From Mesotaenium endlicherianum (Eukaryota > Streptophyta > Zygnematophyceae > Zygnematales > Mesotaeniaceae), in NCBI GenBank assembly GCA_009602735.1, contig WELA01005691.1:1-64000 (forward strand): a DNA stretch of 64,000 nucleotides, written 5' to 3'. Under the pieces are notes generated by a model. The model worked only from the letters and a program-made list of their open reading frames with translations, did no database searches and had not been told where the DNA came from. The number at the start of each line of letters is the position of its first letter. Positions within the stretch are counted from its first letter, which is position 1. This document shows positions 55,323 to 64,000 of the stretch, piece by piece. A program made the translations under genes and the position numbers.

Positions 55323-57381
55323 CACTAGGTTTACTCCTTATTGAACCAATTTTGACATCATAAGAGCCTTTTTTGGATAGACATGTTAAAATAACTCTCC
55401 ATCTGGTGCACTCACAACATCTGTGTGTAGGTTACTCTTTAATTAAGCTACCTGCTGGTGTACAACTTAGTCTTAGCACCAACATTTTTTGTACCTTTTG
55501 TACCTTAGGTGCAAACACACGTGTGCGCGACAAAAAAGTACAATCTTGGGCGGCGCATATCTCGAAAAGTACAACTTATTTGGAGTTGCTGATTTTTTGT
55601 AAGCTACCTCATGATGTGTGGAGCCTATAGCACTTTACATATTGACGGGTAGACTTGCGCTCCCTTCGTTATAGCCTATCAAAATTTTGTGTCAGTATTG
55701 ACACCAAGTTCTTAGCATTGGTTCCACAATATGTGTAGCAAGGTGTAAGAGCAGCATAAGAGTTTTCTTTATATCTTTTGCAATACTCCATGCATTTTCA
55801 TGAAACAAATATCAAGACATTCAATACATCCTAACCTAGTACTAAAAAATGATGAAGCTCAAAAAAATGTGCAAATAAACAGTTATAGGACTTGATGCAA
55901 TACCCCATGTGTGAAGGCGTTGAAAGTTCAAGTCTAGAACTATATACTTGTTGCTAAAAGCATTGAGAGTGACTGTTTTTGCAAGCCTGTCATACTTTGA
56001 GCTCTATAAGCATTAGGAAGTCTGAATGGAGGAACACTGATGTTTCTTGTAATGTGAAAAATCTCAAAGCAAGTGTCAGGACACATCACCACAGGGCCTG
56101 CACATAAACTGGCACCTAGTTTTTCTAGTTGTTGCCCCTATGTGGAACTTCTTAGACATGCAGATCACACAATTTGCAGTCACTCCCTTATCTACATGGC
56201 TACAAAAATGTTTTGTGGTCCACCTTGCCTCCCCTGCCTCCCCTAAGTGAGAACCACTAGATCCAGGCCTGAGCTGTCTATCGCGAGGATGAACGCATAA
56301 TGTCATCTCCTCCACCAAGTCAGGCATAAAGGTGTACCTATCTTTCTCAGAATGAGCTAGCTGGTACAAGATGAAAGCATTAGCAATAGCACCATAAAAA
56401 AGACCCCAATACAGGCAATGCCACCACTTATGAGTCGTGTGCTCAGTCTCCACAGATTTTGAGCTATGTTCCTCGGATTCTGAATCTAAGCGGCTTTATT
56501 CCTATACCCCTTCTGAGCCCTCTTCTTACCCTTGTCTTTAACTGCAACCTTTCTCTTGCCTCTCTTATCTTTAGAGCCTGGTACAATCATGTCAGGTCCC
56601 TTTTGCTTAGGTGGCCCACCCGTCCTTCTAATCGGCTGGTCTTCATCCTCATCCAACTCAGAGTCTTCTGCCTCTTCCTGCTCTACCATAGCCTGTGTAA
56701 TTTTTGTAGATTGAGTAGTTTGTGTGTCTGGTGTCAGTTGCAAAGGCTGCACGAAATTTTGTGTCTATGACACTTCTTCTGGCCGAGTCCTAACAACTCC
56801 CTCTTTTTGCATAACCCACTGTTCCTCTGGTATTTGGGGTATGTACTTGAGTACGAACAAACCGTTCTTGGTTTTGAACTCACCATCGTAGGAAAAATAG
56901 CACTTGTATTTTGGTTCCTTAGTCTTGTTATCATCTTTCATTACAACTTCCATGATAAAAAACTCCTCACACTCCTCTCTAAAATCCTGTGCAGCCCATA
57001 CCTCACCCCAAATTTTGCTATGAGTCAATGTTTTCGTGCCTACACCCACCACAGGACCCGAGGACAAAGAGGGGATGGCAGCCATGGGTGCTGTCGTCTG
57101 CAATAAAGAGTACAGTGAGCTGAACATGAGCAAAGAAAAGTGACTAACTTCTATTGAAGTTCACTTGCTTCTTGGCCGACAAAATGGCATACCTTTCTGC
57201 GAATGTGTCCATTCGCGACAAACTCATTTTTCCCATACTCCTTGGGTCGATACGGATGTAGGCATATTGGAATCATTTAATTCTGAATTATAAAACTTAA
57301 ATATAGGAGTATAGAAAATTGGCTCGTAGTGGTGTTAAATTTGGTTTTGGGACCAATATTGGTCCCACGCTATACCTAGTG
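55323..57381 (-). mobile_element. Internally deleted PiggyBac relative
   Basis: 2,059 bp with inverted ends CACTAGGTTTAC (left) and CACTAGGTATAGC (right, reversed), closely like the ends of the complete element at 47860. Flanking tetranucleotides are GTAA and TTGC, decayed from TTAA or never matching. Inside, only the two ends of a transposase gene remain. Confidence 0.75.
56076..57133 (-). pseudogene. PiggyBac transposase remnant lacking the catalytic core
   Basis: N-terminal piece (ATG near 57085; SKIWGEVWAAQDFREECEEF, then YKCYFSYDGEFKTKNGLFVL), basic linker (GPPKQKGPDM, KKRAQKGYRNK near 56490-56640), then directly the C-terminal piece (HKWWHCLYWGLFYGAIANAF near 56420 and the zinc ribbon CVICMSKKF...RCQFMCRPC near 56100). 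The part holding the three catalytic Asp residues of the sibling at 48660-50894 is missing, apart from decayed edges. It shows the intact C-terminal ribbon that is cut short in the sibling. Such a copy could move only with transposase from elsewhere. Confidence 0.8.
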
Positions 57382-59261
57382 TTGCCACCCCTCGGCATAA
57401 GTGCCCATCCAGGTGCTCGTTGGGCTCAAGCACTGACAGGCTCGGCAACCTACGAGCCTAAGGGTTTAAGGGTCTGAAAGCCTCCGTAGCTGTCATCTCT
57501 TTGGACTGACGAGATTATAATTGTCATTGCACGTTGCATGCTGGTGTGCTACATTGCCGTCCACCTGGCTTAAATTCTCATTGTTGGTTCGTGGAATCCA
57601 ACAAGGCATATTCACGTTTGCCAGAACCCTGGCGTTAGTTGACTTTCACGAAGACAAATTATTTGTAGCTGCCGACACCTTTCGAAGGAAAGGGAGCGGT
57701 TGGGAAGCCTTGCCACTGGCATTTGGTGTACTCAAATACTGTAATGTCGTTGGCCAGCACTTTCGTGATTTGCATGTAACTCCGCTTGCAAGCGGAGAAT
57801 CAGACAAGAATTGTATATATGAGTCGGAGACTGGCGGAGTGAGGCCGAGGAATGCCTTTCTCAGCCTCTAACCGTCCGCTTAAATGTGGCAGAGAATCGA
57901 TCTTGTCCGCCTTGAACTGGACTTAACAAAAATGATTTTTTGCACTACATCTGTCTTAGAGTGGACCTGTATCGGCAGTTACAAGAGTTGACCTTCAGAA
58001 TTCACTCTCTCCCATGCATTGGAAGGAACTGGAACGATTGCAAAATAGGAAAAATATTCATCGTCATGGTACAAGTAAGAAGTTCAAGTGTGCAACAAGG
58101 TTTGGTCTTCTTATGAAAGAGCACGTGGCCTATATGAATGGGGCTAGGGTGCTAGGGTTTCCAAACCTCGTCTTGTATTTCAATGACTGGCTTTAGGAAG
58201 GAAAAGGCAAAGATTGGCATGTGTGAAATCACAAACATGTGAGCATGCTGGTGGGAGTCAATGGACTCAGATGGAGCAGGGGTAGACATCATCCTCGGGA
58301 AAACCTCATTAAGTTCATAGTAGTAACTAGCCTAGTATTAAGAGACGGATAAGGCCAGTACGTATTGCATAAATACGGATACGTGTATGCGGTATGCCAA
58401 AATTAGACGTAAAATACGCCAAAATACGTGAAGTGTGAATTTAATAAAAGATTGTTTGCAAATGTAACTTTTGGAAATTTTGAAAATTGTAAATTTTGTC
58501 TATCGCATCAAGTGGAGAATGACGAGCGCGTCAAGAATAGATGGTTATAAAACAAAAAAATGTCAACATTTGCTTTGGTGTTATACTCAAAAACGGACCT
58601 TTTATTTCTTAAATTCCTTCATTATACATATACGTATGTGATACGGAGTCTCGCTACGACAAGCTAGGCTGATACGGAAGTATTTTAAAATTAGGGCAAC
58701 CAGGATTGGTTTATATTTTTTGGTGTACAATGGACTCACGTACAGCAGGGGTAGTCATCATCCTCGAGCATACCTCAATAATGTGTACAACAACACCCGC
58801 AACTAGTTTATATTTCATGGCGTACGGGAGCCAACTACGAGGACATTTTCTTTTATTTAGGCACACTGGTCCAAGGATCACACCCTATATATAATTTCCA
58901 GCATATATTACTGGGACAACGATGTCGAACAACAATATCTACTAGCTTTAAGATGGTTTTGCAATGAACATGCATATTGAAGGTAAACCGAACACAGGTT
59001 TTAGCACGTAAGAGTGCCAATACTTTTCAACTACCATTGACGACCTCCAAGTACACCTTAGTAAAATGTACGCAAAAGGTGCTAACCTATCAATTTTCAT
59101 TACGTGGAAAGTGCAATAATGTGAACTGTATGCGAAATCTAGGGAATACCCACGTCATGCTATGCGTAGGTTGCATATTAAATCCTACTCCTCAAGGTGT
59201 TACAACCATATATGGCTCATCAGTTGCCAACACATCGTCACTGGAGAAATAGTCCGGCTGT
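57382..59261. other. Noncoding region
   Basis: A 116-codon plus frame at 57521-57871 and a 60-codon frame at 58014-58196 have no recognisable domain and were not annotated. A TACG-rich repeat covers 58340-58705. Confidence 0.4.
58340..58705. repeat. TACG-rich dispersed repeat, copy 3
   Basis: Two clusters of TACG words (acgtattgcataaatacgg, then cgtatgtgatacggagtc) around an AT-rich centre, ending gatacggaagtattttaaaa. The outline is shared with 53995-54240. Confidence 0.5.
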
Positions 59262-61480
59262 TCAAGGGGGGGGGGCCTTGTGAATAAACGCATCGTCCTG
59301 TGGATCTTGAAAGGCACTCTCCTCAGCGTGTATGTAGCCTTGTATTAAACTGCCGGGCACAGGTGTCTTACCTGCCTTCTTCTTGCCTTTTAGCAGACGC
59401 AGGTTGAAATGCACCAGAATCAACTTCTCCGCTCTAGCTTGTGTGGGACAATTGCTCTTTTTGTTATGCACGAAGTCATACTCCGACCAGTTGTGCTCGC
59501 AAGAGCTGGCAGACGTGCACAAACCCAATATTTCCATGGCAAGCTCTTGGGGCTTCAGGGGTGCGCGAACCATACTCGTGCCACCATGCCGGGCCAGTTA
59601 GCGTGTTGCGATCCTTAATTGCATCTGGCGCAATGAAGCTTCCCTCTCTAGCTTGATATAGTCTCAACTGGTCCTTAATCACCTTTTTGTCATATTTATT
59701 AGGGAAAAACCTCTCCAAGATTGCATCCCACCCAATCCTCACTTTAGACAACCTGTGTTGCGCATGAACCTGGTACTAGGGGTACAAAACGTGACCTGCC
59801 GCATGCATATGTGAGTGAAAGAAGTTCCATCTCTCTTTGAGGAGGTCGACGAAGAATTGCTTGTTGGCAGCTAAGAAGCCAAGAAGGTTTCTGATGTACT
59901 TGATATAATCACACAACTTGGCCCACACGAAGCCAATGATTGGTTGGAGTCTGTCGCACAAACGAAGGAGCTGAACAATGAGTTCAGCCAGGCCAATGAT
60001 CGTGTCTACCTGCTTCCAAAAGATGGGGTCGTTGATGCACGCACTTCACTTGTTGCTCTTCACCCACATCTCACAAGATAGACTCTATTCGTAGTCGCTC
60101 CATGCGTCCCCGGCAACCATGCACTTGAGGCCCTCTTTCACTTGCAAATCTCTCAGCAAAGATAGTATGAGGTTTAGGCTGCAAGAATAAGATCAGTGGA
60201 AAGGTGCTATCAAAAGACGGCATTCATAACGTTGGAAGATAAGCTTACATTACTCAGAGGCTTTAAAAAAATGAAGGTAGTCAGGCACTTGGTGGCATTT
60301 GGTACTCTTAGTCCCACAACACCTTCTTTGTGGAACAACATTGGAGGTTTGTGAAAATTCTTTATGAACATCACAAGTCCTATATCCCGTTTCACGACGC
60401 TCTCAATCCATTCCACTGTCACGACCTTCTCTACTTCATAAGATCCAGCCCATGCGCAATACATATGTACATGTATTGTGAGGATACTTGTCCTTGATGA
60501 TTGTGCCTCCACAGAGAGTCAAGACGTTGTGAATACAAATATGAAAGCGCATGTAATTGTAACAATGAAAGCTTGAAAATGTGGAAAATAAAAGCTATAA
60601 TTGTGACATAATATGAAGGTGATGCGTCGGCAATATTTGCCTGCATTCTTGCGGGCTTTGGTGGAATCTATGCAGATTAAGCACATGGTCTTTCTTATTC
60701 TCCTCAATGACTTCTTCAACTCACTCTGCTGTGAATTTCCCACTCTTGAACTTCGTATCGCAGTTGAAGACTTTCACCTTCTTCTCATACATGGAGGTGA
60801 CAATCATGATGTTGATGATAGGTCGGGGGGTAATGTCGGTCCTGTCATCGGAGCAGATAGTACAACTTATTATCTTCAACCTCTCCATAAAGTCCACTGT
60901 CACAGCAGGCCACCTTTTGATCCAAGAGCTTTGTCCTCTGGTGGTGCACATTGGGTCCCAAGTGATTAGAACTAGCTCGGATATTAAAGTCTACCATGAG
61001 ATTGTAAGAAACACCGTTCACTGTTTGCAGCACTCAAGGATATACAATTTGCTAAGAACCACTTTGCAATGGCCTGATTAGCGATGTCACGCAAAGGTGG
61101 TTTCCAAACTTCAGAAAGATTGGTTTCCTACTAGAATTCCCACCTCAACCTCCAGTTGAAGGGGAAACTCAAGGCGTGCCATGCCTTAACATCTCCTGCA
61201 CCAGAGCTAGAGCATTCATAGTTTTCATATGCCGAGCACGCTTCTGCAAGAGTTTATGTTGGGCCCGAGGCACCTTGTGTACCTCAGACACATCATCTAC
61301 CTTTTAGCTGGCATCAAAATAGGCTTGAAGAGCAGGAACTACCTTGACACATCCTGTAATCCCAGAACCTGGAATACTATCCAAGTGGTAGCAAAATATG
61401 ATGCACCTCCATTATTCTTGCACTCACAGTATTTGCAATTGTTGCTGACTTGGCCAGGATAGTTCTCCTTCTCTACCTTG
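59262..61480 (-). pseudogene. Second hAT transposase, decayed
   Basis: Minus-strand gene remnant. From the right: a BED-like piece with NNCKYCECKNNGGA near 61430; a DUF659-like stretch near 60730-60830 (RPIINIMIVTSMYEKKVKVF); NFHKPPMLFHKEG then VPNATKCLTTFIFLKPLS near 60280-60350; KLCDYIKYIRNLLGFLA near 59890; WWHEYGSRTPE near 59580; and the hAT dimerisation block LAMEILGLCTSASSCEHNWS near 59520 with AEKLILVHFNLRLLKGKKK near 59410. The last block is among the best-kept, matching the SSSxCERNWS signature of plant hAT proteins. Multiple frames are used, so it is broken in several places. It is not obviously a recent copy of the hAT at 51840. Confidence 0.75.
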
Positions 61481-61499
61481 TCACATGTTTGAAATTTGA

Positions 61500-62259
61500 T
61501 ATCTCATCAGCCTTCCGCTTTTCTTTCTCATAAGCAGTCAGCTGAGAAGCTGTCGAAGAGGTGAGAAGCTCGCAATCATCCTCTTTGGATTGTAAAGAAA
61601 GGTCTTTTATCGTCATCCTTGATGAAGCAGAAACTCTAAGACAAAAAACATGTGAGTGGTGTAATGGAGACTTCTTTTGGCTGCCCAAACTTGTAGTGCT
61701 CTTGACACAGCGTACATCCATTTCTAAGAAGCGCAGTGTGCTCAAGAATACAAACACCATGACAAAGTAAGCTCGTGGGCAGAGGAAATGGACGTATATG
61801 AAATTAAAATTGATGTTGTCGTCTGATCGAACATACGAGGAGAGAAATCTGGTATTGGCCATACAGAATGCACACATAGTATGATTACGTATTCCATTGG
61901 TTGCTCTAAATGAGAGCCTGACAGCAAAAGAACAAAGGTGGAGCATAACATTGCGCATACACACATCGAAGAACAATTCGTGAGAAATTCGTAGACTTCA
62001 AAGTTGAAATCTGAAGCCAAGTTTTTTGCCCAATTTTTTGCTGATTTTTGTTTCCACCAAAAAGATGCAGAGCGACCATGGTCGACAGATGAGAGTGCGT
62101 GCACAATTGAAACTGGACGTTTGTCAACGTTTGAAAGGCCACGCTAGCATAACTGGCAGCATGTAAGTGTTTGAGGTCATCGACCCGTCAACAAAGTGAA
62201 AATGACCATGAAGTTCTCGAAGCAGCCCTAAAAGTGTTAATTCTGCACAAATTCACACG
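61500..62259. other. Noncoding region
   Basis: Overlapping frames at 61473-61976 and 61742-62104 on the minus strand have no recognisable domain. Nothing else is seen before the 125-bp repeat. Confidence 0.4.
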
Positions 62260-62384
62260 TGTCGTGCGGTAGGAGGTCAAGTGGGTACTATCGACACAAG
62301 CAATGCAAAATAAGCAAGCAGGCTTTCTTGCAATGAAGTCTATGATACATGTGGCTTTGTAGCCAAAAAAACAGTCAAGCGTCA
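62260..62384 (-). repeat. 125-bp LTR-like repeat at the 3' end of PHD-gypsy copy 2
   Basis: Same sequence and length as 39489-39613, in the same position relative to the element. On the minus strand it is directly preceded by a purine tract (ggtggggggggaattaaaac), which fits a polypurine primer for plus-strand synthesis. Confidence 0.65.
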
Positions 62385-64000
62385 AGTGTTTTAATTCCCC
62401 CCCCACCTCTTAGCTGCCAGCTGATGGGCTGTGAACGTTGCCTAAGGCTAAAGCTGTGCAATCACCACAAAACCACTCTCCAGCTGACACGCAAACCAGT
62501 GGGGGGTCGAGACAGCAGATGTGGAACCGAGGTCGCAGATGTGCGGAGCAGCATCCTGGCCTCCTGGCCGAGGCTGTGACGGATCAGGCACGCCCAGTCC
62601 TTGGGCGGTCTCGTGTTGCAGGGACGAACCTGCATGTCAAGGTTAGGAAGGTGACATGGTCCACAGTTCTTCGTGTGATCCTCGTGAAGACGGCCATGTG
62701 CGCCTTCCAGCTCCAGAACTCCTGACGCCAAGACACGCCTGACGCGCAGGATGACGGGCGAGCTGCTGGTGTCGAGGGTGTTCTTCGTCTGGCGTCGCAG
62801 GTACACGAAGTCACCTCTGGAAAACTGCAACACCCCCGAACAATAGGCTCCTCCACGAGTCATGGCATACCTCAGTGTGTCGCGCTGCTGAGCAATACTG
62901 AGGTTGTCAATGGCCATGGGCAACAGGAGCTGAAAGAGTGGTCCTCGCTGCCTGATAAGAGCGCTCCACGTCTTGGGATTGTCCAAGTCTAAGACGTTCT
63001 CGGCCATGGTCCTGGCGGCTGCAGGCAAGATTGGCTGTCGGCCATAGAGAAGGAAGTAGGGAGAATGCGAGGCCAAGGGAGCCTCCCTACTGAAACTGTA
63101 CCTCATAGCCAACCATGGGAGGGCGTTGTCCCAGTGGATGTTGTCGTGGGCCAGGCAGTACTTCCGCAGCCCAAGCTTGACAATCTGCATCATGCGCCCT
63201 GCAAGACCGTTAGGCTGGGGATGATCACGGGATGTTGTGCGATGGTCAATCATCGAGCGCTCCAGTAGCTTCTGAAAGCTACCCTAGAACTCCTTGTCTT
63301 GGTCGGTTAGGATCTCAGCGCAGCCGCCAACGCGGCTAAGGACCTGGTCGAGGAAAACCTGGGCAATCCCCTCACTGGCCTTGGTGGACAAAGGCACAAG
63401 CTTGATCCACTTGGACATGTGCTAAATCATCACAAAGACGTAGAGGTTGCCTCGGCGAGACTTGAGCAGCTCTCCAGCCAAGTCGAGCGACCACCTGTAG
63501 AACAGCCCTGAATAGGGAGAGGGCTAAGAGCAACGGTGTGGGCAGTGAAGCTCGACTGCACCCGGTCGCAAAGAGTGCAGCTGTTGACGACGTCGGCGTC
63601 GACCTTAGTCATGCCGTGCCACCAGTACTCAACCTGGAGGAGGCTGAGAGTGCGCTCAACACAGAAGTGTCCAAGCGTCTCGTGCACACGCCGTACCTGC
63701 TGGTCGCGTATAGCAGGCTCAGGAACCACCAGGAAGGAGCCGTCGGCCATTACTCGCCGCATGCGCCCCTCGACAGAGACGATATCTCAAGTGCGCTTGA
63801 GGACGCAGGTGCGCTCGCGCGCACTGATGCCTGGGGCCAATTCCTTGGCCGTGACATACTGTAGTTGTGGGGAATCATCCCATACGTCCTCAGGCCCGCG
63901 CTGCCAGCTGTCCTGCTCCTCAGCTGCTGCCAGCGCCAGTCGCCGAGTGGTGACAGTCACCATGTCTAGGCTAGTGAGCCCGGCGGGCCGCATGTCGCCG
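62385..64000 (-). mobile_element. PHD-gypsy family, copy 2, cut by the window edge
   Basis: Fossil copy on the minus strand, collinear with 39614-41180. The integrase C-terminal part (62462-63253; SPYFLLYGRQPILP near 63030, GDFVYLRRQTK near 62790) and zinc module (63430-63762; HETLGHFCVERTLSLLQVEY, SCTLCDRV) are clear. The finger-encoding end lies near 62420-62590. It has several breaks and is diverged from copy 1, so neither is a very recent duplicate of the other. Confidence 0.75.

Noticed and set aside
57521-57871. 116-codon plus-strand frame
   Set aside because: No domain, no homologous second copy and no supporting context; could be chance.

Overview
The window looks like part of a large, repeat-laden nuclear genome of a green plant or streptophyte (charophyte) alga. 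Three things suggest this: two chromodomain Ty3/gypsy families primed from a methionine tRNA-type site (TGGTATCGGAGC), an exon of a plant-type class I heme peroxidase, and a spliced gene with a plastid-targeting-like N-terminus. PiggyBac copies are uncommon in land plants, so an alga such as Chara is a reasonable guess, but this is inference. About two thirds of the sequence is mobile-element debris; only two host loci can be supported.

Layout. 1-639 (-): open reading frame of unknown family running off the left edge. 880-12857 (-): patchwork of at least three copies of one chromodomain gypsy family (Gypsy-1), including a 1.2-kb LTR. 12858-21568 (-): second chromodomain gypsy family (Gypsy-2) arranged as LTR-body-LTR-body-LTR. 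21569-23786: noncoding, with a degenerate TAGCG repeat. 23787-27631 (+): three-exon host gene for a 302-residue protein with a C-terminal membrane segment. 28680-33331: a two-gene transposon-like unit (RNase H-fold transposase-like gene on +, accessory gene on -, convergent). 33349-34060: Harbinger-like scrap between LTR pieces. 37813-38315: solo Gypsy-2 LTR with a perfect TATTT target duplication. 38360-43400 (-): third gypsy-type family, with a PHD-finger-like C-terminus and 125-bp terminal repeats. 43420-44460 (-): second copy of the two-gene unit's transposase. 44461-51600: locus with a peroxidase exon at 47162-47245, followed by a 202-bp tandem repeat with splice-like sites in each unit, split by a complete-ended PiggyBac at 47860-51192. 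51840-53990 (+): decayed hAT. 55323-57381: internally deleted PiggyBac relative. 59262-61480 (-): second decayed hAT. 62260-64000 (-): second copy of the PHD-finger gypsy family, cut by the window edge.

How it fits together. The elements are nested and recombined rather than functional as a set. The two host loci are the probable cellular genes. The most unusual content is the convergent two-gene mobile unit found in two copies, the gypsy family carrying a PHD-like finger, and the intronic 202-bp repeat that appears to multiply a donor/acceptor pair. All gene calls come from reading translations and motifs by eye; no database search was possible.
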